From contig JAJCYK010000554.1 of NCBI GenBank assembly GCA_029262935.1, forward strand, positions 1-15,088: DNA of 15,088 bases. Reading direction: 5' to 3'. The DNA is from Cytophagales bacterium (GTDB lineage: Bacteria; Bacteroidota; Bacteroidia; Cytophagales; Cyclobacteriaceae). Position 1 is the first letter of the stretch, and the number at the start of each line of letters is the position of its first letter. The notes under the pieces are model-generated. The model saw only the letters and a list, made by a program, of their open reading frames with translations, was not told the DNA's origin and did not search any database. The translations under genes and the position numbers were made by a program. Shown piece by piece: positions 8,382 to 15,088 of the stretch.

Positions 8382-9424
8382 TGAAAGGTTTAGCAAAAAT
8401 AATGTTTCTCTCGGTATGGGTGGTTTGCCACACTGTAGGAGCCATGGAATCCCTTGCTCAAGTCAAGTTGGATAGCTTATATCATGCGGACTCCACGTTG
8501 AATATAACTATAAACAGCTCAGATACGGTAATCATATATCATACCGATACCGTAGTCGTTATTCAAGATACCGCAAGAAATACTGGGTTCTTCCAAACAC
8601 GCCCACTAACACCGAATGACGTCAAAGACAAAGTGGACCCCACCTCCGTATGGCGTACTATCAGCATAGGTAAGATTATTTGGTCCATCATATTTCTAAT
8701 ACTCACTTATTTTGTGATTAAGATCCTCAGCAACCTGTTGAACATAATTGCTGAGCGTAGTACCCGCTACCGAATTACTGTAAAAGGGCTAATTCCCGTA
8801 CTTCGCATCGTAGGGTGGATCTTTGGGATCTATGCAGTTATCGGTGGGATTATTAGCCCCCCATTGGGTGCCGTGATTGCCGTACTTACCTCGATAGGTA
8901 TTGCGGTCGGTTTTGCCTCCCAGGACATTTTAAAGAACATCTTTGGAGGGTTAATGATAGTATTCGACAGACCATTTAAAGTAGGAGACAAAATTGAGGT
9001 GGGTAAATACTATGGTGAAGTAGTAGAAATTGGACTGAGAGCCACCCGAGTTGTTACTCCGGATGACTCTTTGGTAAGTGTGCCGAATGCCGAAATCATG
9101 AACCAGTCGGTTTCCAATTCAAATGCCGGAGAACCGTATTGCCAAGTTGTAGCTGAAATCTATTTGCCTATCACTATCGATACCGACCAGGTACGAAGGA
9201 TTGCTTTAGAAGCTGCTCAGGTTTCCAAATATGTTTATTTGAACAAACCCGTGGCGGTGTTGTTTTTTAATGAGGTCAAAGAAAGAAGGTCCTATTTAAA
9301 AATGCGGCTTAAAGCCTATGTCATGGACATCAGGCACGAATTCAATTTTAAAAGCGATATGACTGAGATTGTGCTTAAAGAACTTCTAGCGCAAGGAATC
9401 ATTAGTCCAAAAGATCTCCGCTAG
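8381..9424 (+). CDS. Small-conductance mechanosensitive channel, MscS family, with exported N-terminal extension
   Basis: This protein opens under membrane tension to release solutes during hypo-osmotic shock. The 347 residues exceed the 286 of E. coli MscS because of an N-terminal extension. That extension has a signal peptide likely cleaved after Ala-Gln near residue 27, then a periplasmic stretch (about 28-90) with DTV repeats at D48, D56 and D63. Predicted membrane helices lie at about 97-118 and 138-158, followed by the pore helix TM3 at about 160-197. TM3 carries the family hallmark: a Gly/Ala-rich face, the GFASQD segment (177-182), then NIFGGLMI and RPFKVGD leading into the beta domain. 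The C-terminal alpha/beta domain ends near residue 347. The start codon overlaps the stop of the preceding gene, so both proteins should be made together. A short hairpin follows the stop. Confidence 0.93.
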   Translation: MKGLAKIMFLSVWVVCHTVGAMESLAQVKLDSLYHADSTLNITINSSDTVIIYHTDTVVVIQDTARNTGFFQTRPLTPNDVKDKVDPTSVWRTISIGKIIWSIIFLILTYFVIKILSNLLNIIAERSTRYRITVKGLIPVLRIVGWIFGIYAVIGGIISPPLGAVIAVLTSIGIAVGFASQDILKNIFGGLMIVFDRPFKVGDKIEVGKYYGEVVEIGLRATRVVTPDDSLVSVPNAEIMNQSVSNSNAGEPYCQVVAEIYLPITIDTDQVRRIALEAAQVSKYVYLNKPVAVLFFNEVKERRSYLKMRLKAYVMDIRHEFNFKSDMTEIVLKELLAQGIISPKDLR

Positions 9425-9431
9425 TTGCACT

Positions 9432-9452
9432 CCAATCGGCTTGCCTAATTGG
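9432..9452 (+). other. Imperfect hairpin after mscS
   Basis: CCAAT (9432-9436) pairs with ATTGG (9448-9452), and GG/CC pairs inside it around a CTTG loop, with small internal bulges. It begins eight bases after the mscS stop. No T-run follows, so it is not a canonical intrinsic terminator; it might be a weak terminator, an RNA 3' stabiliser or an operator for nhaP. Confidence 0.3.
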
Positions 9453-9469
9453 GATTATTGCTTAATTTG
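9441..9469 (+). promoter_or_regulatory. Candidate promoter for nhaP and possibly the rimB-rimK-astE genes
   Basis: TTG at 9441-9443 and TTAATTTG at 9462-9469 are separated by 18 bases, within the Bacteroidota -33/-7 spacing. The -7 element matches TAnnTTTG at seven of eight positions. Transcription would start about 25 bases before the ATG at 9498. The 73-base gap after mscS is long enough for a promoter. Not provable from sequence alone. Confidence 0.35.
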
Positions 9470-9497
9470 CATGGCAACTTAATCGGATTCGGCTTAA

Positions 9498-10760
9498 ATG
9501 AGCTTAGAGCTTTTTCATATTTTTTCCATCATTTTGGTGCTTTCCGCACTGTTTTCTTTTATTAATCAAAAGACTCTGAAACTTCCGACCACCATCAGTC
9601 TGATGGTAGCGGGATTGCTGCTATCTGTAGCCATCCAATTACTTCATATGGTGTCACCGGTGTTTTCAGATTTCATTACCGAGGAACTACGAACGATAGA
9701 TTTTTCCAAGTTCTTACTGGATTTCTTATTGAGTTTTTTGTTGTTCGCTGGAGCCATGCACACGGACTTGGATCGGCTAGCCAAAGATCGCTGGCCTATC
9801 CTAAGTTTTGCCACTATTGGGGTGCTGCTCTCGACATTCTTAGTGGGTACCATTACCTACTATACGCTTTATGCCTTTGGTATACCCATAAACTACATCT
9901 ACTGCTTGCTTTTTGGGGCACTCATATCTCCTACGGACCCAATTGCCGTATTGAGCTTGTTAAAGAAAGCCAATGTTCCAAAATCCTTGGAAGTAAAAAT
10001 TACTGGTGAGTCCTTGTTTAATGACGGGGTTGGTGTCGTGATTTTCCTTACTATTTATCAAATTGCTGAGAGGGGTATGGGTAATGTAAGCGGTATGGAA
10101 ATCGTGGAGTTATTGGGATTCGAAATACTTGGGGGCATAGGGCTGGGGCTGGGAATAGGCTACCTGGGATGGAAACTCATGAAATCCATTGATCACTATC
10201 AAACCGAAGTCATTATATCTTTGGCTTTGGTTATGGGCGGTTATAGCCTGGCGCATTACTTGCATTTTTCCGGACCGTTGGCCATGGTGGTAGCTGGACT
10301 ATGGATTGGCAATCATGCCAAAGAAACGGCTATGTCGGAGGTCACGTTGGACTATGTAACCAAGTTCTGGGAGATCACTGACGAAGTGTTGAATGCCGTT
10401 TTATTCGTACTTATTGGACTGGAATTGGTGCTAATTTCTTTCAACACGAAGTACATCATTGTGGGCGTTTTGTCAGCAGTGGTGGTATTGGGAGCCCGGT
10501 ATTTTTCCTTAGCGCTCCCTTCTTACCTATTGGGCTTTAAGAAGACCTTTACCCGTAACGCCTTGCCTATAATGACCTGGGGAGGGCTTAGGGGTGGCAT
10601 ATCCATAGCCTTAGCCTTATCGTTGCAACCCTCTCCGGAAAAGGATTTAATTGTAGCCGTCACCTACGTGGTGGTGTTAATATCCTTGTTGGTTCAGGGG
10701 CTCACCATTGAACGTCTTATTAAACGGCTCAACAAACCCACCTCGAAATTGAATATTTAA
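9498..10760 (+). CDS. nhaP: Na+/H+ antiporter, NhaP/CPA1 type
   Basis: This integral membrane protein exchanges cytoplasmic Na+ (or K+) for protons, supporting pH and salt tolerance. The 420 residues contain about 12 hydrophobic segments and no long cytoplasmic tail, as in compact prokaryotic CPA1 members. Three diagnostic motifs are intact. [11 protein letters not shown] (about 141-151) forms the extended segment of the crossed helices. GESLFND (170-176) carries the Asn175-Asp176 pair of electroneutral CPA1 antiporters. [10 protein letters not shown] around R365 is the conserved arginine helix. The ATG at 9498 places the first helix immediately at the N-terminus. It lies 73 bases after mscS and 18 bases before a retropepsin-like protease gene, so it may head the transcript that includes the rimK trio. 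The symbol indicates the family; the exact cation is not determinable. Confidence 0.93.
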   Translation: MSLELFHIFSIILVLSALFSFINQKTLKLPTTISLMVAGLLLSVAIQLLHMVSPVFSDFITEELRTIDFSKFLLDFLLSFLLFAGAMHTDLDRLAKDRWPILSFATIGVLLSTFLVGTITYYTLYAFGIPINYIYCLLFGALISPTDPIAVLSLLKKANVPKSLEVKITGESLFNDGVGVVIFLTIYQIAERGMGNVSGMEIVELLGFEILGGIGLGLGIGYLGWKLMKSIDHYQTEVIISLALVMGGYSLAHYLHFSGPLAMVVAGLWIGNHAKETAMSEVTLDYVTKFWEITDEVLNAVLFVLIGLELVLISFNTKYIIVGVLSAVVVLGARYFSLALPSYLLGFKKTFTRNALPIMTWGGLRGGISIALALSLQPSPEKDLIVAVTYVVVLISLLVQGLTIERLIKRLNKPTSKLNI

Positions 10761-10778
10761 CAATGACAAGACTTTAAT

Positions 10779-11234
10779 ATGCCCAAGGCCATAACACGAA
10801 GCACTATCGGCCATCATGATAAAATCGACCTCCCTGAAATGAATTTAGTGGAGATTGATGCAAAAGTTGACACCGGTGCAGATACCAGTGCTATTCATTG
10901 TCATCATATTGAAATTGTAAAACGGAAAGATAAAAAAATGCTTCATTTTATCTTATTGGATCCTACCCATCCGAATTTCAACAACCGCAGTTTTTATTTT
11001 GACCAATACAAACAACGCAGTATTAAAAACTCCTTTGGGAATACAGAGAAACGATATATAATTAAGACCCCGGTCGTAGTATTTGGCAAAGTATTACTGA
11101 CTGAATTTTCTTTGAGCTATCGGGGTAATTTAACTTACCCAATCTTATTGGGGAAGAAGTTCTTATACCGGAATTTTGTGGTAGATGTAGCTAAGTCAAA
11201 CCTCTCCTTCCGCAAGAAAAAGAAAAAGTCATGA
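10779..11234 (+). CDS. rimB: RimB-like retropepsin-type protease (PF05618, 'ATP-dependent zinc protease')
   Basis: This 151-residue cytoplasmic protein fits the PF05618 family, historically annotated as ATP-dependent zinc protease but structurally retropepsin-like. The signature is D31-T-G-A-D-T-S37, set in [12 protein letters not shown]. This resembles the catalytic DTG(A) loop of retroviral aspartyl proteases, in which a dimer supplies two aspartates. The segment [10 protein letters not shown] near the C-terminus matches the second conserved hydrophobic-glycine loop of such folds. No signal peptide is present, and the tail is strongly basic (RKKKKKS). Its stop overlaps the rimK start in an ATGA, indicating translational coupling. 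In Pseudomonas, rimB is found in an operon with rimK and affects the ligase's action; a similar role is inferred here. The symbol rests on family and context rather than on direct similarity. Confidence 0.85.
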   Translation: MPKAITRSTIGHHDKIDLPEMNLVEIDAKVDTGADTSAIHCHHIEIVKRKDKKMLHFILLDPTHPNFNNRSFYFDQYKQRSIKNSFGNTEKRYIIKTPVVVFGKVLLTEFSLSYRGNLTYPILLGKKFLYRNFVVDVAKSNLSFRKKKKKS

Positions 11235-12127
11235 AAATAGTGATACTTTCTACCAGCGATCAACTTTACTCCACGCAGCGAATGGTGAAAGCCGCACAGG
11301 CGCGTGGTCATCAAATCGAGGTCGTTGACCATCTAAAGTGCAATCTCATTACCGAGCAACAGAACCCCAGCATCCACTATATGGGGCGTTCATTAGATGA
11401 TACGGATGCATTGATTCCACGTATTGGAGCCTCCGTAACTTTTTACGGCTCTGCGGTGATTCGGCAATTTGAAATGCGCGATATTTTTACCGCGGTGCAA
11501 AGCCAAGCTCTGTTGCGTTCTAGGGATAAATTGAGAAGCCTCCAAATTATGGCCAGGGCTGGGCTTGGGCTGCCGAAGACGGTATTTACAAACTACAGTC
11601 GGGAGGTTAATGAGGTGATCGAAGCAGTGGGTGGAGTACCTTTAGTGGTGAAACTTTTAGAAGGCACACAAGGATTGGGTGTAGTACTTGTAGAAAATAA
11701 AAAGGCCGCAGCATCTGTTATTGAGGCTTTCAATGGGTTGAAAGCCCGCATTATTGTCCAAGAATTTATTTCGGAAGCCCATGGCGCAGATATCAGGGCA
11801 TTAGTGGTAGATGGCGAGGTGGTCGGTTCTATGAAAAGGCAAGCCAAAGAAGGTGAGTTTCGGTCCAACCTACATAGAGGAGGTACAGCGGAGATAATCA
11901 CCTTATCTCCCGAAGAAAAGACGGCAGCCATTCAGGCTGCGGAATGTATGGGACTGGGAGTAGCTGGCGTGGATATGTTGCAATCCAATCGAGGCCCCTT
12001 GATCATTGAAGTTAACTCTTCACCGGGCCTAGAAGGCATTGAAACTGCTACCGGATTGGACATAGCAGACAAAATCATTCAATACTTGGAGCGCAACGCT
12101 GGGAAAAAAAGTACAGTAATTGCGTAA
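11231..12127 (+). CDS. rimK: ATP-grasp glutamate ligase RimK
   Basis: RimK uses ATP to attach glutamate residues, classically to the C-terminus of ribosomal protein S6, and can make poly-alpha-glutamate in vitro. The 298 residues match E. coli RimK (300) in length and closely in sequence. Recognisable blocks include IHYMGR (48-53), [12 protein letters not shown] (62-73), [30 protein letters not shown] (about 137-153), [16 protein letters not shown] (203-218), AGVDML and the metal-binding [12 protein letters not shown] (260-271). ATP-binding lysine and metal-coordinating Glu/Asn residues are all present, so it should be active. It starts within the ATGA overlap at the end of rimB and is followed after one base by the ATG of an AstE-like hydrolase. 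Whether S6 is the substrate here depends on its C-terminus, which is not in the window. Confidence 0.95.
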   Translation: MKIVILSTSDQLYSTQRMVKAAQARGHQIEVVDHLKCNLITEQQNPSIHYMGRSLDDTDALIPRIGASVTFYGSAVIRQFEMRDIFTAVQSQALLRSRDKLRSLQIMARAGLGLPKTVFTNYSREVNEVIEAVGGVPLVVKLLEGTQGLGVVLVENKKAAASVIEAFNGLKARIIVQEFISEAHGADIRALVVDGEVVGSMKRQAKEGEFRSNLHRGGTAEIITLSPEEKTAAIQAAECMGLGVAGVDMLQSNRGPLIIEVNSSPGLEGIETATGLDIADKIIQYLERNAGKKSTVIA

Positions 12128-12128
12128 C

Positions 12129-13070
12129 ATGGAGATAGCCGGAAAGATTATTGCTAAAGATAGCTTCTCTCAACTCAGTTTAGATGTTGCTCGGTTACCC
12201 TCTCGTACTAAAATAGATATTCCTATTTTCGTTCGACGTGCCCCGGAAGTTGGACCTACCTTATTATTAATGGCGGGACTGCATGGAGATGAAATAAATG
12301 GGATTGAAATTGTTCGTCAAATATTAGAACAGAATTGTTGTGACCCCTTGACAGGAACAGTAATTTGTATTCCAATTATTAATATTTATGGATTTCTAAA
12401 CTTTTCCAGGGCAGTACCCGATGGAAAAGATGTAAACCGGTCTTTCCCGGGTTCAAGACAAGGTTCATTGGCCAGTAGGGTCGCTTATCATCTTATGAAC
12501 GAGGTCATTCCTGCTATTGACTATGGCATTGACTTTCACACAGGAGGCGCAAGCCGTACCAATTACCCCCAAGTAAGATGTGTACTAAAGGACAAAGACA
12601 ACACGTATCTGGCAAAAGCCTTTAATGCTCCTTTTACCATCAATGCCCCCTTGATTCCTAAATCTCTACGTCATGCAGCGGCTAAGCTGGGTAAGAAAAT
12701 ACTCGTTTATGAAGGTGGAGAATCTCTGCGATTTGATAAGGTAGCAATTCAACATGGGGTTGCGGGAGTAAAAAGACTAATGGGTCAATTAGGCATGATC
12801 CAAAGCAAAACTCCCAAACGAATAGAAAATCTCATTATAAATAAAAGACGATGGGTACGTGCTAAAAATGCCGGCTTGTTCCATGCTTCTGTACATAATG
12901 GGCAACAGGTTCACAAAGGTCAAGAATTGGGATTCCTTTCCGATCCCTTTGGTGAATTTCGTACAGGTATTGTGGCTCCAAATGCCGGATATATTATTGG
13001 ATTGAACAACAATCCAGTGGTAAATCGTGGGGATGCACTTCTACACTTAGGCCAATTGGTGGGCGTCTAA
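12129..13070 (+). CDS. Succinylglutamate desuccinylase/aspartoacylase (AstE/AspA)-type zinc hydrolase
   Basis: This M14-like metallohydrolase of about 313 residues belongs to the AstE/AspA family, whose members hydrolyse N-acyl amino acids or act as carboxypeptidases. Numbering from the ATG at 12129, zinc ligands are H52 and E55 in LHGDE and H137 in DFHTGG. A DVNRSFPG motif (101-108) supplies substrate-binding Asn-Arg, and the likely catalytic glutamate is E195 in VYEGGE. Residues about 240-313 form a beta-rich C-terminal domain resembling a biotinyl/lipoyl-like hairpin (NGQQVHKGQ, APNAGYI). I prefer this ATG, one base after the rimK stop. An in-frame TTG at 12120 would add three residues and overlap rimK by eight bases. 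The placement beside rimK and rimB suggests a glutamate-tailed or N-acylated product rather than arginine catabolism, since no other ast genes are present. The exact substrate is unknown. Confidence 0.88.
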   Translation: MEIAGKIIAKDSFSQLSLDVARLPSRTKIDIPIFVRRAPEVGPTLLLMAGLHGDEINGIEIVRQILEQNCCDPLTGTVICIPIINIYGFLNFSRAVPDGKDVNRSFPGSRQGSLASRVAYHLMNEVIPAIDYGIDFHTGGASRTNYPQVRCVLKDKDNTYLAKAFNAPFTINAPLIPKSLRHAAAKLGKKILVYEGGESLRFDKVAIQHGVAGVKRLMGQLGMIQSKTPKRIENLIINKRRWVRAKNAGLFHASVHNGQQVHKGQELGFLSDPFGEFRTGIVAPNAGYIIGLNNNPVVNRGDALLHLGQLVGV

Positions 13071-13094
13071 GTATCAGATAGGCATCATCAGGAG

Positions 13095-13430
13095 TTATTT
13101 ACGAATCCGCAATAGTTTTAATAGTCCATTGGCCATCTTCTTTTCCTTTTCCCAAAAAAAAGCAAATTGACCAAATAGAAATCCATAAGTCAATAATAAG
13201 ATTTGGTACAAGGGGAATACTAATACTAGATAACTGACGGTCTTTAGCCAACCATTGGCATTGGTAATGCCCAACAACTCAAAGATTAGCGGTCGAATAA
13301 ATACTACTGTCATCCCAGTAGCAGCAAATACAATGAAAATAATAACCACTTGCAACAGGCTTGTAAGACCCCATTTCTCTTTCATGCGTTCCAAGAACGG
13401 TTGCTTTTCTTTAACTTTATCTTCTTCCAT
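13095..13430 (-). CDS. Small integral membrane protein, possible DUF6787-type
   Basis: This 111-residue protein has a charged N-terminus (about 1-21), a hydrophobic helix at about 24-45, and a longer hydrophobic stretch at about 62-90 that could be one long or two short helices, then a basic C-terminal tail (KLLRIRK). The EKWGLTS block followed by a membrane helix is reminiscent of small Bacteroidota membrane proteins classed as DUF6787; that assignment is from memory and tentative. No catalytic motif is visible. Met16, just before EKWGL, is an alternative start. The gene lies 32 bases downstream of the lipoprotein gene on the same strand, so it is likely the last cistron of the gpmI cluster. 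Its 3' end faces the AstE-like gene across 24 bases, with no clear terminator visible. Confidence 0.8.
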   Translation of the reverse strand: MEEDKVKEKQPFLERMKEKWGLTSLLQVVIIFIVFAATGMTVVFIRPLIFELLGITNANGWLKTVSYLVLVFPLYQILLLTYGFLFGQFAFFWEKEKKMANGLLKLLRIRK

Positions 13431-13462
13431 GAATCTTTTAATTCGTGTTCACCAACACGCTA

Positions 13463-14071
13463 TTAATAACGCAAACTGGCCACCATTTCGTAGTGTACGG
13501 AGTCTTTAAGAATTAATTTGTGAAATCCCTTTACCCGATACTGTTCCAAGCGTGTACCCAACGGGTTGTTAATCACGTCCATTCGTACATACCTTTGATT
13601 TGAATATAAAGCATTTTCATCACGGTATTGTGATTCCCAAAAATTTATTTGATTCGACTCATTATACACTACACGCATAGAAAGTACCCCTGAGGCCGCG
13701 GAGTCTTTTCGTAAATAATCCACAAACGCGCTTCCATCCTCTGTAGTGCCTTTTATCACTTGGAAAGCGTCTCTCAACACCGGTTTATTGATATCATGTT
13801 CCAAGAAAACCTTAAACTCTTTCTGCCAAAAGATGGAATCATTGATAACCACCATTTCTTGTGATTCTTCCTCACTATTAATCTTAAATATCTTTGATAC
13901 CGTGCATCGTTGATTCGCCACTGCTCCCAGATGTTGCTCTGTAAATGATGCGACATCAAAATACAAGGGCTCCAATTGCTTTGTTTCGTAAACACAGGAG
14001 GATATAAGGGCCAGGTAGCACATGGCCAGTAACTGGGCTATTCGATTTTTAACCTTTAATCCAACAAACAT
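13463..14071 (-). CDS. Predicted lipoprotein, function unknown
   Basis: This 202-residue protein starts with a basic n-region (KVKNR), a hydrophobic segment and the lipobox-like L-I-S-S-C26, predicting lipidation at Cys26 and membrane anchoring. The mature part is a mixture of beta strands and charged loops, possibly a beta-barrel or sandwich domain, and the C-terminal half is rich in aromatic residues (FWESQYRDENALYSNQRYV). I recognise no family. The chosen ATG overlaps the end of gpmI by 16 bases, which suggests translational coupling with that gene. The next in-frame Met (residue 17) would destroy the signal sequence, so the upstream start is preferred. It precedes the small membrane protein gene by 32 bases and is probably co-transcribed with both neighbours. 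Why a surface or periplasmic lipoprotein travels with a glycolytic enzyme is not evident. Confidence 0.82.
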   Translation of the reverse strand: MFVGLKVKNRIAQLLAMCYLALISSCVYETKQLEPLYFDVASFTEQHLGAVANQRCTVSKIFKINSEEESQEMVVINDSIFWQKEFKVFLEHDINKPVLRDAFQVIKGTTEDGSAFVDYLRKDSAASGVLSMRVVYNESNQINFWESQYRDENALYSNQRYVRMDVINNPLGTRLEQYRVKGFHKLILKDSVHYEMVASLRY

Positions 14072-15088
14072 TCTCCGGTCATTTCAGGGGGAATTTCTAT
14101 ACCCATTAACGTAAGGATTGTAGGTGCCAAGTCTCCCAGTTTCCCGTCTTTAAGAGGTTTCCTATACGTGTTATCTACTAAAACACAAGGTACTAAATTT
14201 GTCGTATGTGCTGTGTTGGGGCTACCATCTTTGTTGATCATAAAATCAGAATTTCCGTGATCAGCGATGATAATTACTGAATAGTCATTTCTAAGGGCAG
14301 ACTCGGTAACTTCCTTGGCGCAGGCATCCACTACTTCGCAGGCTTTTACCGCTGCTTCAAAAACTCCCGTGTGTCCTACCATGTCTGGGTTAGCAAAATT
14401 GAGACAAATAAAATCCCCGGCCCTCGCCTTAAGTTTAGGAATGATAGCATTCTTAATATCCTCGGCGCTCATCTCTGGTTTTAAATCGTAAGTTGCTACC
14501 TTGGGCGAAGGGCATAAAATGCGGTCTTCCTTAGGAAAGGGCGTTTCCTGACCCCCCGAAAAGAAGAAGGTCACATGGGGATATTTCTCTGTTTCAGCGA
14601 TGCGGATTTGAGTTTTACCGGCGTTACTCACCACCTCACCTAAGGTGTTTTCTAGATTGTCTTTTTCAAAAATTACTTTTACATCATTAAAGCTTTGATC
14701 ATAATTCGTAAGAGTAACATAATCAAGGTCCAGGCGCTTCATATCAAACTCCGGGTAATCCTGTTGGGTAAGAGCCTGGGTGATTTGCCGACCACGATCC
14801 GTTCTAAAATTAAAACAGAGCACTGTGTCTCCGCTCTCAATTCCCGGAAGTGGGTTATGATCTTCGTCCAAAGCTACTAAAGGCTCAATAAATTCATCGG
14901 TAATTCCCGCTTCATAGGACCGGCCAATGGCTTCCACCAGGTTGTTCGCTTGTTGACCTTTTCCTTTTACCAAGGTATCGTAGGCCAACTTCACGCGTTC
15001 CCATCTTTGATCTCGATCCATGGCATAATATCGGCCTATTATGGAGGCGATACTCCCGCCATTTGATCGTAAAAACTTTTGTAAGTCG
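14056..15088 (-). CDS. gpmI: 2,3-bisphosphoglycerate-independent phosphoglycerate mutase, 5' end outside window
   Basis: This enzyme interconverts 3- and 2-phosphoglycerate in glycolysis and gluconeogenesis using two Mn2+ ions and a phosphoserine intermediate. Only about 343 C-terminal residues of the usual 505 or so are in the window. The frame stays open from the Met at 15021 back to the edge, where residues ending in GRYYAMDRD read through, so 15021 is not the true start. Conserved blocks, numbered from that Met, are FNFRTDRGRQ (71-80), AETEKYPHVTFFFSGG (143-158), the metal-binding NPDMVGHTG (211-219), ADHGN (253-257) and TAHTTN (270-275). The N-terminal metal site and catalytic serine lie outside the window. 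The last 16 bases overlap the start of a lipoprotein gene. No damage is visible in the retained part. Confidence 0.95.
   Translation of the reverse strand, partial: DLQKFLRSNGGSIASIIGRYYAMDRDQRWERVKLAYDTLVKGKGQQANNLVEAIGRSYEAGITDEFIEPLVALDEDHNPLPGIESGDTVLCFNFRTDRGRQITQALTQQDYPEFDMKRLDLDYVTLTNYDQSFNDVKVIFEKDNLENTLGEVVSNAGKTQIRIAETEKYPHVTFFFSGGQETPFPKEDRILCPSPKVATYDLKPEMSAEDIKNAIIPKLKARAGDFICLNFANPDMVGHTGVFEAAVKACEVVDACAKEVTESALRNDYSVIIIADHGNSDFMINKDGSPNTAHTTNLVPCVLVDNTYRKPLKDGKLGDLAPTILTLMGIEIPPEMTGECLLD

Noticed and set aside
12120..12131. TTG start at 12120 for the AstE-like gene
   Set aside because: It would add only three residues and overlap rimK by eight bases; the ATG at 12129, one base after the rimK stop, is the more usual start.
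13071..13094. Bidirectional terminator between the convergent AstE-like and membrane protein genes
   Set aside because: The 24-base gap contains no clear inverted repeat or T-runs on either side.
13255..13509. 84-residue plus-strand open frame opposite the small membrane protein
   Set aside because: It is antisense to a gene with clear membrane helices and has an unconvincing composition, no start signal and no recognisable family.
13774..13995. 73-residue minus-strand frame inside the lipoprotein gene
   Set aside because: The overlapping frame encodes a protein with signal peptide and lipobox; this alternative has neither and is contained within it.
15019..15021. Met at 15021 as the gpmI start codon
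   Set aside because: The frame stays open to the window edge, and upstream residues ending GRYYAMDRD match an internal conserved block of GpmI, so the true start is outside.

Overview
The window looks like chromosomal DNA of a Bacteroidota bacterium, most likely a marine or otherwise salt-exposed Flavobacteriia/Cytophagia-type organism. The support is moderate GC content, weak or absent Shine-Dalgarno sequences, TAnnTTTG-like -7 promoter elements, and a predicted lipoprotein with a short lipobox. The genus cannot be resolved from the sequence alone. I see no rRNA, tRNA, CRISPR array, insertion sequence or phage gene. Coding density is high, and the longest non-coding gaps (962-1078 and 5234-5351) are about 120 bases each.

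Region 1 (83-961): an exported coiled-coil protein with a strongly acidic C-terminal tail and unknown function. Region 2 (1079-5233): a potassium uptake set, trkA (peripheral NAD-binding gating subunit) then trkH (K+ channel subunit), followed two bases later by a monovalent cation:proton antiporter-like protein with an unusual ion-binding motif. Region 3 (5352-9424): a 1009-residue helical protein with a C-terminal P-loop/AAA-like domain whose Walker A lysine is missing. It overlaps by one base the start of a small-conductance mechanosensitive channel (MscS family). Region 4 (9498-10760): a canonical NhaP/CPA1-type Na+/H+ antiporter.

Region 5 (10779-13070): a tight trio of a retropepsin-like RimB protease, the RimK glutamate ligase and an AstE/AspA-type zinc carboxypeptidase-like hydrolase. 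It reads as a writer plus two peptidases acting on glutamate-tailed substrates and starts only 18 bases after nhaP. Region 6 (minus strand, 15088 down to 13095): the 3' two thirds of gpmI (cofactor-independent phosphoglycerate mutase), a lipoprotein overlapping its end by 16 bases, and a small membrane protein. This cluster converges on the plus-strand genes at about 13071-13094.

The plus-strand block 1079-10760 is a coherent ion and turgor homeostasis island. It combines K+ import (TrkA/TrkH), Na+(K+)/H+ exchange (two antiporters) and emergency solute release (MscS), with a large P-loop-like protein translationally coupled to the channel. The most unusual items are that degenerate ATPase paired with MscS, the Ser-Asp variant antiporter, and the RimB-RimK-AstE module placed directly behind an antiporter. 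All functional links between neighbours are inferences from gene order.
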